DNA from: Candidatus Brevifilum fermentans | Lineage (GTDB): Bacteria; Chloroflexota; Anaerolineae; Anaerolineales; Villigracilaceae | Assembly: GCA_945877125.1 (NCBI GenBank) | Contig: CAMCQT010000031.1 | Location: forward strand, 1-41,488 | Length of the DNA: 41,488 nt | Reading direction: 5' to 3' | Shown here: in pieces, positions 34,321 to 41,488 of the stretch | Layout: each line of letters begins with the position of its first letter | Numbering within the stretch: the stretch's first letter is position 1 | Notes under the pieces: generated by a model | What the model was told of the DNA's origin: nothing | The model's database searches: none | Seen by the model: the letters and a program-made list of their open reading frames with translations, nothing else | Made by a program: the position numbers and the translations under genes

Positions 34321-35502
34321 ATGAAAAAAATACTAATCATGTGCAATGCCGACCCAAACACCAGTCCGCGTCCCAACCGCATGGCAAATTGGTTGAAGGA
34401 TGAATATCAGGTCACAATTGTGGCGCGCCAGGAATTGCGCGTTGCAGGGCTTAAGAATTCTTTTGTCATCAAACCCGAAGGTTTATTTGGAACATTGGCA
34501 AAGGGGATAAATCTAATCTCAAGGTTAAAGGAACTTCTTCGACGTTTGGTGATGTTCACAAAAAAGGATTATGAAGGCATGATCTGGGCAAGTATAGGCA
34601 GCCCATCAGACCTGCTTCAACGTCTTGTCCGTGAGGATTTTGATTTGATCATCACACATGATTGCACCCTGCTGCCCCTGGCATTTTCCATCAAAGGTGA
34701 CAGACCTGTAAAGGTGATGCTAGATGCCAGAGAGTATTATCCGCGCAATTTTGACGACCAATGGCTATGGCGTTTATTTATAAAACCCATCAATGAGTAT
34801 CTATGTAAACATTATCTTTCCCGCTGCAATAAAACTATCACCGTAAGTGACGGGCTTGCCCGGGAATATCATCAGGAATATCAAATTTCCCCAGAGGTTA
34901 TTATGAGCCTGCCGCCAACTCAGGAAATGCCTCTCACGCCAGTCCAGCCCGATAGAATCAGGATGATTCATCATGGGAATGTAACTCCATCTCGCAAAAT
35001 TGAACGAATGGTTGAAATGATGGATTATCTTGACGAACGTTTTTCTCTAGATTTGATGCTTGTAGGCGACAGGATATATCTTCAAAAACTTCGCCGTATT
35101 GTAATGAGTAGAAAGAATGTGAAGATCATCCCACCGGTGCCAATGAAAGATATTGTGTCATTTATTAATCAGTATGATATTGGATTATTTTTAGTCCCGC
35201 CAAGTAATTTTAATCTGATGTATGCATTACCGAACAAACTGTTCGAGTTTATTCAAGCCCGCCTGGTGGTGGCAATTGGTCCAAGCATTGATATGAAGAA
35301 GATTGTAGAGAAATATGATTGTGGCATCGTGTCGCAGGATTTCTCTCCGCAATCACTCGCGCAGGAACTGAACAAACTCACGCCCGAGAAAATTATGGAT
35401 TTAAAGCAGAAGTCACATCAAGCTGCAATGCAATTAAATGCCGAAATGAACGGGAAAAGAATCCATGAAATTATTAAAGACTTGGTAGGGAATAATATAT
35501 AG
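34321..35502 (+). CDS. GT4-like glycosyltransferase
   Basis: A 393-residue GT-B protein. It starts KKILIMCNADPNTSPRPNRM, has ITHDCTLLPLAF near 113, KTITVSDGLAREYHQEY near 172 and RMIHHGNVTPSRKIERMVEM near 215. The donor-side motif YALPNKLFEFIQARLVVA is near 300. It is predicted to act in the cytoplasm on the lipid-linked oligosaccharide. AAAGGAA 11 nt upstream and the protein-like N-terminus fix the ATG at 34321. The open frame continues upstream into the acyltransferase gene, but that part is out of family. Confidence 0.85.
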   Translation: MKKILIMCNADPNTSPRPNRMANWLKDEYQVTIVARQELRVAGLKNSFVIKPEGLFGTLAKGINLISRLKELLRRLVMFTKKDYEGMIWASIGSPSDLLQRLVREDFDLIITHDCTLLPLAFSIKGDRPVKVMLDAREYYPRNFDDQWLWRLFIKPINEYLCKHYLSRCNKTITVSDGLAREYHQEYQISPEVIMSLPPTQEMPLTPVQPDRIRMIHHGNVTPSRKIERMVEMMDYLDERFSLDLMLVGDRIYLQKLRRIVMSRKNVKIIPPVPMKDIVSFINQYDIGLFLVPPSNFNLMYALPNKLFEFIQARLVVAIGPSIDMKKIVEKYDCGIVSQDFSPQSLAQELNKLTPEKIMDLKQKSHQAAMQLNAEMNGKRIHEIIKDLVGNNI

Positions 35503-35504
35503 CT

Positions 35505-36593
35505 ATGCGTATCGCTTATGTCAGCCTCCATTGGCCGCGTACGCTTGTAAGTGGCGTTGGAAAGAAGATCAACCGTCAGATTAGTGCATGGATTGCCGCT
35601 GGACATGAAGTTCAGCTATTTATGCACAGCGTGCGCCGCGAAATAGATGCGCCCCTGGTATCGGGAGAATATTTTTTTTATCCTGAAGCCGGCAGATTGA
35701 AAGGGGAATGGGAACGCATATCTGCGGCGCGCCAATTGTTGGATGCTGTAAAGTTGTATGCGCCGGATGTGGTTTATCTTCGCTATGGGATGTATGTTTA
35801 TCCGATACATCGTCTGGCATTGATTGCGCCGTTGATCGAAGAGATTACTACGAACGACCTGATCCAGCATGAAGGATTGGGAATGATCCAGAGTCTTTAT
35901 AATCGTTTAACACGTGGAATTATCCTTCGCAGCACAAGCGGTTTGGTTTGCCTGTCGAATGAATTGGCACAATCCCCATTTAACACCGGTTTTCAAAAGC
36001 CAACCAGGGTGGTTGGCGATGGGATAGATTTAAATAATATTCAACCGCTCCCAGCGCCTAATAATATTCAACCGCAGTTGGCATTTATTGGTTCCCCAGG
36101 TTCCCTCTGGCAGGGTGTGGATAAATTGCCGTTCCTAGCCCAGGCTTTTCCTGATATGGGTATCCATGTTATCGGATATGATCGCATAGATGGTGTTAAT
36201 TTATTGCCTGAAAACATGAAGTTGTATGGTTATCTAAAAACTGAAGAATACAAGAGGGTTTTGGCTGGAATGGATTGCGCAATTGGATCGCTTGGATTAC
36301 ATAGAATCAAGCTTAACGAGTCCTCGCCTTTGAAAACACGGGAATGTCTGGCTCTTGGTTTGCCAATGGTTTTGCCATATAAAGACACAGACCTGGATGA
36401 TCTCGAGTGTGATTTTCTGTTGAAGATTCCCAACAAAGAAGATAACATTCAAATCCACGCGCAAACCATCCGTGAATTTGCTTATCAGATGCGTGGTCGC
36501 CGTGTGGATCGAGACCAAATATTAAGAATTGATCAGGCAGGCAAGGAACTTGATCGAATTCAATTCTTTTCGGAAATAGTGAACGCGGAGTAG
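35505..36593 (+). CDS. GT4-like glycosyltransferase
   Basis: A 362-residue GT-B type protein. RIAYVSLHWPRTLVSGVGKK at the N-terminus is followed by PDVVYLRYGMYVYP near 88, a weak C-domain start LAFIGSPGSLWQGVDKL near 191 and SSPLKTRECLALGLPMVLPY near 268. It is more divergent than the other GT4 enzymes here. The interdomain linker includes an in-frame duplication (NNIQPLPAPNNIQPQ). It starts 2 nt after the previous gene and ends 4 nt before the next, so it is part of the same operon. Confidence 0.82.
   Translation: MRIAYVSLHWPRTLVSGVGKKINRQISAWIAAGHEVQLFMHSVRREIDAPLVSGEYFFYPEAGRLKGEWERISAARQLLDAVKLYAPDVVYLRYGMYVYPIHRLALIAPLIEEITTNDLIQHEGLGMIQSLYNRLTRGIILRSTSGLVCLSNELAQSPFNTGFQKPTRVVGDGIDLNNIQPLPAPNNIQPQLAFIGSPGSLWQGVDKLPFLAQAFPDMGIHVIGYDRIDGVNLLPENMKLYGYLKTEEYKRVLAGMDCAIGSLGLHRIKLNESSPLKTRECLALGLPMVLPYKDTDLDDLECDFLLKIPNKEDNIQIHAQTIREFAYQMRGRRVDRDQILRIDQAGKELDRIQFFSEIVNAE
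36033..36075 (+). repeat. 16-bp direct repeat in GT interdomain linker
   Basis: AATAATATTCAACCGC occurs at 36033-36048 and 36060-36075 with a 27-bp period, so the reading frame is kept. It encodes NNIQP twice in the linker between the two GT-B domains. Confidence 0.8.
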
Positions 36594-36597
36594 GTTG

Positions 36598-38760
36598 ATG
36601 AAACAGAAGACAGGCAGCTTGTTATTTTTTGCTTTTATTTCTTATGTAATGTTCCGATCTATTCAGGAATTTCAAAAGATTGCCTGGGATACAGGTATAT
36701 GGTGGGGAAGATATTCCTTAAGCTGGGGCATTCTCTATGCTGTGTATATTCTTTTCTGCGTTTTTGTTGCCGTTCTTGCCGGACTTGCAATATGGCGTAC
36801 TGAAAAAATCCAGCATCTTTTTACCGGAATAATTTTTGTTCGCGAACGATTCGGCATAATCCGTTGGCTTCTTTTCGCTCTCATTTTATTTTTTCCAGTC
36901 TGGTTCTTTCAATATACATCCTGGGGATTTGTATTTCAAAAACTTTACACCCGTATCTTTATCTGGATTATTACTATTTGTCTGCTAACCATCATTTCAT
37001 CGCGCAACGACCAATTGGCGGGGTGGAGCGAATTTTTGGCGTCAATGATATTAACCGCCAGCGCATTCTCCATCGCGGCATCGCTAAAATATGTAAACAA
37101 CTATCCATTTTCGCTTGGGTGGTCCGAGGGTAATCGCCTCTGGGATTATTCAGTCTTGTTTGGAAGAGATATATATATCTTCCCGCCAGACAGGAAAATT
37201 CCAGTGTTCCTCGATTTTGGACGCCGCCTCATAGGTGGTCTGCCGTTTATTTTCCCTGGCATTACTATTACGATTGCCCGCTTATGGGTTGGGCTCATTC
37301 AGATTATTCCATATCTACTACTCGGACTTGCCCTGTTCCGCTTTTCCGCCAAGAGCAAACTGTCCTGGTTACTCCTCATGCTTTGGACATTCCTTTTTCT
37401 TAAACAAGGTCCCATTCATCCGCCGCTCGTATTGGGCGCGGTTTTGGTCGCTTTGGCATGGCAAACTCCATTGTGGTACGCAATTCCATTGGTGGTCGGC
37501 GCCGGATATTTCGTAGAGTCCAGCCGATTTACATGGATATTTGCCCCCGGCATTTGGATATTCATGCTGGAGTTTTTGTCCGCCTCTTTTTCCAACCGCA
37601 AGCCTGTTTCTGCCATCTGGAAGCGTTCCCTCCTCTTGGGCATTTTTGGCATTTTCGGCGGATTTGTACTGCCAAATTTAATAGGCTCAGCAGGCAGGTT
37701 GATACCAGCTTCCATGCTAACAGCAGCTACCCCAGTTGCAACCGCAATTGCTCAAGCGCCACTGGTTGTCACAGCCACACCCGTTGTTGCAGCCACTGTC
37801 GGGAATTCCAACCCCACTTTTTTAGACTCTATTATTCGTGTAATTAAAGTCCAACCTCTTTTATGGTATCGCCTGCTGCCAAATTCAACCTACGGTAACG
37901 GCATTCTGTTTGCCCTCCTGCTTGCAATTACGCCATTATTAATAATTTTGATTTACCTTTCAGTAAAAAAACTTTGGCTACTAAGCAGATTGCAAAAACT
38001 TGCCCTAATTTTTCCATTATTTGCATTTCTCGTAGTAGGGCTGGTTGTCAGTGTCAAAATCGGCGGCGGCGGTGATTTGCACAATATGGATATGTTCCTG
38101 ATCGGACTGCTTTTCACAGGCGCGCTCGCCTGGCAAAATGGCGGTCGTGACTGGTTGCAGAGCAGTCAGTCCATCCCTTCATTGATGAAGGTTGTGATTG
38201 TTATTTTGCTCGTAAATTCCTCCATTGCACCCCTGCTTGAGATGCGCTCCTTTAGCTTTGGCGAAGAGGCATTCCGCTTAACGACCCTTACCGACAGCGC
38301 CAGCGAATCTGACTTGGGAATGTTGCCCGTTCAGGAAGAGGTTGACTCTGCGCTTTATATCATTCAGTCTGAGGTGGATAAAGCCAAATTACAAGGCGAA
38401 GTTTTATTTATGGATCAGCGTCAACTGCTCACATTTGGCTATATTACAGGCGTTCCCCTTGTCCCTGATTACGAAAAGAAACTTTTGATGAATCAGGCAT
38501 TAACCGGAGACCCCCGCTACTTTGACGGGTTTTATGCAGACCTGGCTGCACAGCGTTTTTCGTTAATTGTTACCGAGCCGCTGCATACACCTGTGCAGGA
38601 TACCTCCTTCCAATTTGGCGAAGAGAACAATGCCTGGGTAAAATGGGTCTCGGGACCCGTATTATGTTACTACGAGCCTTTGACCACAATAAAAAATGTC
38701 AGGGTACAACTTCTTGTTCCCAGCAAAACCGTATCTGATTGCTCCCATCTACTTCCATAA
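36598..38760 (+). CDS. Large membrane protein, GT-C-like, GGGGDLHNMD family (paralog 2)
   Basis: A 720-residue protein with about 13 hydrophobic spans. YPFSLGWSEGNRLWDYS near 170 and VSVKIGGGGDLHNMD near 484 match the 22989 protein, as does the C-terminal soluble domain (GEVLFMDQRQLLTFGYITGV, then NAWVKWVSGPVLC). It is longer by a loop of Ala/Thr/Val/Pro near residues 370-402 (TPVATAIAQAP, VTATPVVAATVG). Function is inferred as transfer of a sugar from a lipid-phosphate donor outside the membrane. ATG at 36598 is preferred over the TTG three bases earlier; GCGGAG lies upstream. Confidence 0.75.
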   Translation: MKQKTGSLLFFAFISYVMFRSIQEFQKIAWDTGIWWGRYSLSWGILYAVYILFCVFVAVLAGLAIWRTEKIQHLFTGIIFVRERFGIIRWLLFALILFFPVWFFQYTSWGFVFQKLYTRIFIWIITICLLTIISSRNDQLAGWSEFLASMILTASAFSIAASLKYVNNYPFSLGWSEGNRLWDYSVLFGRDIYIFPPDRKIPVFLDFGRRLIGGLPFIFPGITITIARLWVGLIQIIPYLLLGLALFRFSAKSKLSWLLLMLWTFLFLKQGPIHPPLVLGAVLVALAWQTPLWYAIPLVVGAGYFVESSRFTWIFAPGIWIFMLEFLSASFSNRKPVSAIWKRSLLLGIFGIFGGFVLPNLIGSAGRLIPASMLTAATPVATAIAQAPLVVTATPVVAATVGNSNPTFLDSIIRVIKVQPLLWYRLLPNSTYGNGILFALLLAITPLLIILIYLSVKKLWLLSRLQKLALIFPLFAFLVVGLVVSVKIGGGGDLHNMDMFLIGLLFTGALAWQNGGRDWLQSSQSIPSLMKVVIVILLVNSSIAPLLEMRSFSFGEEAFRLTTLTDSASESDLGMLPVQEEVDSALYIIQSEVDKAKLQGEVLFMDQRQLLTFGYITGVPLVPDYEKKLLMNQALTGDPRYFDGFYADLAAQRFSLIVTEPLHTPVQDTSFQFGEENNAWVKWVSGPVLCYYEPLTTIKNVRVQLLVPSKTVSDCSHLLP

Positions 38761-38771
38761 GGAAATATATC

Positions 38772-39596
38772 TTGAAAATCCGTTACCTGCTCCTTCGCCT
38801 TGTTCGTCATTTTATGCCTGAAGGCATTGCTCGCTTTCTCCTAAAACAAAGGTGGATCATCCGCCCAGGACTGGAATCAAGCGACCCTCTTGCTGCCGTG
38901 GATCAATATATAAAAGCGCTGGTGCAATATGGGAAATCCATAAAAGACCAGCGGGTTTTAGTGTTTGGTTATGGTGGACGGTTTGCTGTTGGCGTTGAAC
39001 TGCTCAAACAAGGCGCGTCTCATGTTGTATTATGCGATCATTTTGTGCTTCTAGATCAGGAACGCAATTTGGAATTATTACCGAAATATAGTGATTATCT
39101 TCAAGTGGTAAACGGCGAAGTACTGCCCCGCCCCGAGCAGATCACTCTTTTGCACGGCGATATTCGGGATGCCAAACTTCAGGCTCAAATTTCAACTGTT
39201 GACCTTGTGTTAAGTACGTCAGTCTACGAACATCTGGATGATGTGGACGGTATCACATCTGCCCTCGTAAATTTGACCACGCCGCAGGGTGTCCACCTGC
39301 ATTTTGTTGATCTGCGCGATCATTATTTTAAGTTTCCATTTGAGATGCTTTCATATTCAGAATACGTGTGGAGGAATTTTCTTAACCCCACGAGTAACCT
39401 TAATCGCTTCCGTCTGACCAATTATCGGGAAGTATTCAACGCATATTTCCAAAAAGTAGATATTGTTGTTCTGGATCGACTGGAGAGTGACTTTCGGGTT
39501 GCGCGTTCGCGTATCCGCCCTGAATTTCTTACAGGTGATGAAGCCGAGGATTCTGTTGCTTTAATTTATATACTGGCTGAGGTTAAGAAGCGTTAA
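38772..39596 (+). CDS. Class I SAM-methyltransferase-like protein
   Basis: A 274-residue protein. VLVFGYGGRFAVGVELLKQG near residue 63 is a SAM-binding motif I, with CDHFVLLDQERN as the next acidic strand and VLSTSVYEHLDDVDG near 148 as motif III. It could methylate a glycan sugar or be a SAM-fold protein of other use. The chosen TTG start has TAAGGAAA 7-8 nt upstream. An earlier in-frame TTG at 38739 overlaps the previous gene and is less likely. It is 11 nt after the GT-C-like gene. Confidence 0.78.
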   Translation: MKIRYLLLRLVRHFMPEGIARFLLKQRWIIRPGLESSDPLAAVDQYIKALVQYGKSIKDQRVLVFGYGGRFAVGVELLKQGASHVVLCDHFVLLDQERNLELLPKYSDYLQVVNGEVLPRPEQITLLHGDIRDAKLQAQISTVDLVLSTSVYEHLDDVDGITSALVNLTTPQGVHLHFVDLRDHYFKFPFEMLSYSEYVWRNFLNPTSNLNRFRLTNYREVFNAYFQKVDIVVLDRLESDFRVARSRIRPEFLTGDEAEDSVALIYILAEVKKR

Positions 39597-39683
39597 TAAT
39601 TGAACTTGTGCTGTACCGTCGCCCCTTGTTCAATGCTGCGAATTTAATAAAATACAATCGGCTGACAATTGGAGATATCCAAA

Positions 39684-41327
39684 ATGCAACAAAGATTAAC
39701 CAGTTTCATAATTCGAAACGAGGCACTGGTACCTGTATTTATTTTTTTTCTTTTTCTTGCAGTTACCATTCCCGGCGTGAACTGGGGTGTGCCCGCACTT
39801 TGGAATCCAGATGAATTGGTTTGGCGTGTGGATAGCGCTTTGCGGGGTGAGCTGATATTTGATGAGACAGAACCTGATTTTAATTATCCGTCGCTTCCAA
39901 AATATGTCATGTATGGCGTAGGCCGGGTTGTTTATGGGATGGGATACTCGCGTTCGATTTTCTTTATTTCTGCGCGTCTGGTTTCTGCTTTGCTTGGAGC
40001 GATAAGCGGAGTTCTTGTTTACTCCTTGGCGCGCACAATCGGCGCGAACGTGCTGACTTCGGCGCTGGCCGGTTTGCTTTATATTTCAAGCGGCATTGCG
40101 TCGGCAAATGCGCGTTTTGCACACAATGATCTTTACCTGCAATTCTTTTCCATCCTCTGTGTTTATTTTGCAATCAAGTATCAATTTACCAAAACAAAGT
40201 TGTGGATTTATGGTTCATTTTTTGCTGTGGGACTTGCCGCCTCCAGTAAATACACGGGCGGAAGCCTTCTGCTGTTGCCGTTATTTGTTCTGGTTGTGAT
40301 GAATTGGGTTGACCTGCGAAAGAACTGGCTTCAATCATTTGTACTGTTGTTAATTGGCGGCATACTCAGCTTTGCAGGATATGTTGTTGGGACGCCCAAA
40401 GCCATATATTTTTGGGAGTATTTCAAAAATGTTATTCCTGCGCTCCAGCGATTTTCATTGTACGGGAAAAATTCTGGCGTCCCGATTGGGCTGTATGGTC
40501 AATGGGCGGTGTTTGAGCGTGCTGTAGGCATATTTGTCTATTATCTTTTTATCCTTTGTTTTATCTGGTTTGCAGTTAAATTAATATTATGGCGATTTGA
40601 AAAAACGAAACTTGATGAAAAGCAGGCGCAGGCAATCATCATTTTGGGCATGGCTATAATTATCTTCGACCTGCCGTTCCTTGTGTCGGTGAATTACGTT
40701 ACGCGCTTTTTTATTCCGTTCGTGCCATTTCTGTCGATTCTTGGCGCGCTATTTGTGAACGAAATTATTGACCTGACAAAAAATAAGGGATGGAGTTTTG
40801 TGACGATAATTGTGACGGCCCTGCTTGTTGTGGGATTCTCTTATTCCACGTTGCGTTTGGTGAGTACGGCTTTGCTTTTTATCAACGATGCGCGCATACC
40901 TGCGAGTGAATATATTGCATCAATTCGTGGATACAAGAACACCATTGAGTACACTTTGTATCCGCCGATCGTGAACAAGAAACAATTTTACGGAGCGGCA
41001 CGCAACTATCCAATTTATTTTTTGAAGTATCCCAACGAGGTGATGCCCACGGGGGGGAAGGTTAAATATAACCAGGGCGAGCAGGGATTGATCGAACGCG
41101 AAGTGGATTATCTGGTTATTGATACTTTTACATATTCAAGATTCAATAATGATTCCATTTGCAAAACAAACCCTGTGGAATGTGATTTCTTCAAGAGGCT
41201 GCTCGCTGGTGATGTGACCACATTTCGTTTGGTAAAGGAATTTACTTATTCCCTGCCTTCCTATTTGCCCAATGTTTCGGTGCTGACTGTAAATCCTGAG
41301 ATACGAATTTACGAACGGGTTCGTTAA
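39684..41327 (+). CDS. GT39-type (PMT-like) membrane glycosyltransferase
   Basis: A 547-residue protein with about 11 hydrophobic spans. The first outer loop has NPDELVWRVDSALRGELIFD, with the catalytic-type Asp-Glu near 43, followed by DFNYPSLPKYV. Next come SARLVSALLGAISGVLVYSL and ANARFAHNDLYLQFFSI, all typical of dolichyl-phosphate-mannose-type family 39 enzymes. It likely uses a polyprenyl-phosphate sugar. The C-terminal ~130 residues are soluble and extracytoplasmic. ATG at 39684 with GGAG 9 nt upstream is preferred to an upstream TTG. It is the last gene of the locus in this window. Confidence 0.86.
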   Translation: MQQRLTSFIIRNEALVPVFIFFLFLAVTIPGVNWGVPALWNPDELVWRVDSALRGELIFDETEPDFNYPSLPKYVMYGVGRVVYGMGYSRSIFFISARLVSALLGAISGVLVYSLARTIGANVLTSALAGLLYISSGIASANARFAHNDLYLQFFSILCVYFAIKYQFTKTKLWIYGSFFAVGLAASSKYTGGSLLLLPLFVLVVMNWVDLRKNWLQSFVLLLIGGILSFAGYVVGTPKAIYFWEYFKNVIPALQRFSLYGKNSGVPIGLYGQWAVFERAVGIFVYYLFILCFIWFAVKLILWRFEKTKLDEKQAQAIIILGMAIIIFDLPFLVSVNYVTRFFIPFVPFLSILGALFVNEIIDLTKNKGWSFVTIIVTALLVVGFSYSTLRLVSTALLFINDARIPASEYIASIRGYKNTIEYTLYPPIVNKKQFYGAARNYPIYFLKYPNEVMPTGGKVKYNQGEQGLIEREVDYLVIDTFTYSRFNNDSICKTNPVECDFFKRLLAGDVTTFRLVKEFTYSLPSYLPNVSVLTVNPEIRIYERVR

Positions 41328-41335
41328 ATAACTTA

Positions 41336-41485
41336 GAGACTGTTTAATAAGTCAAAAATCACCACAGATGAACACGGATAAAAAGGATTTAAACAGATTT
41401 AAGAACCTTGTTTTTAGAATTTTATCCAAAAATCTGTGTTCATCTGTGTTTATCTGTGGTTAAAAAATAGTTCTTAAACAGTCTC
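41336..41485. repeat. Nested palindrome, shell-and-core element 3
   Basis: Outer arms GAGACTGTTTAATAA (41336-41350) and TTCTTAAACAGTCTC (41471-41485) enclose an inner inverted repeat. The inner left side begins ACCACAGATGAACACGG at 41361 and the right side ends GTTTATCTGTGGT at 41460. The core belongs to the same sequence type as the repeat at 11099-11159, while the shell is new. It begins 8 nt after the last gene's stop. Confidence 0.87.
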
Positions 41486-41488
41486 TTA

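Overview
The window looks like a chromosomal segment of an Anaerolineae-type Chloroflexota bacterium. This is an inference from several things seen together: a DUF951 gene, a tsaE-tsaB-rimI-uracil-DNA glycosylase string, many GT-C membrane proteins, abundant short palindromic repeats, and TATAAT boxes placed 6-8 nt before start codons. No rRNA, tRNA, CRISPR array or transposase gene was found.

Layout. Positions 1-2669 hold a 3'-truncated metallo-beta-lactamase-fold hydrolase (minus strand), a DUF951 protein between palindromes, and a GT4 glycosyltransferase of the glycolipid-synthase type. Positions 2821-6338 are an AT-rich three-gene operon: a cellulose-synthase-like GT2, an unrecognised membrane protein and an alpha/beta hydrolase. 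Positions 6408-8699 are housekeeping genes (t6A tRNA modification, RimI, family 4 uracil-DNA glycosylase). From 8739 to the end the window is a large surface-glycan locus.

The glycan locus contains nucleotide-sugar genes (WbpA-like UDP-sugar dehydrogenase, UDP-uronate 4-epimerase-like SDR, GDP-mannose 4,6-dehydratase, and a WbpB/WbpD/WbpE trio). It has two full and one half Wzx-type flippases, several GT4 enzymes, a polyprenyl-phosphate GT2, an LPG-synthase-TM protein and five GT-C-like membrane proteins. It also has an acetyltransferase, a methyltransferase-like protein, an asparagine-synthase-like amidotransferase and a MarR-type regulator. Together they suggest synthesis of UDP-GlcNAc(3NAc)A- and GDP-sugar-containing oligosaccharides, their flipping, and elongation outside the membrane from lipid-phosphate sugars. 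No initiating phosphoglycosyl transferase, clear Wzy polymerase or Wza/Wzc exporter is seen.

The locus is interrupted at 13.8-16.4 kb by AT-rich minus-strand accessory genes: a nucleotidyltransferase-fold protein between two copies of a ~640 bp glycosyltransferase segment, then a coiled-coil protein and a J-domain/TM2 protein. At least eight palindromic repeat families occur. They sit next to or over stop codons, and three copies lie in frame inside membrane-protein genes. These palindromes, the duplication around the nucleotidyltransferase gene, and the 2821-6338 operon are the most unusual signals.
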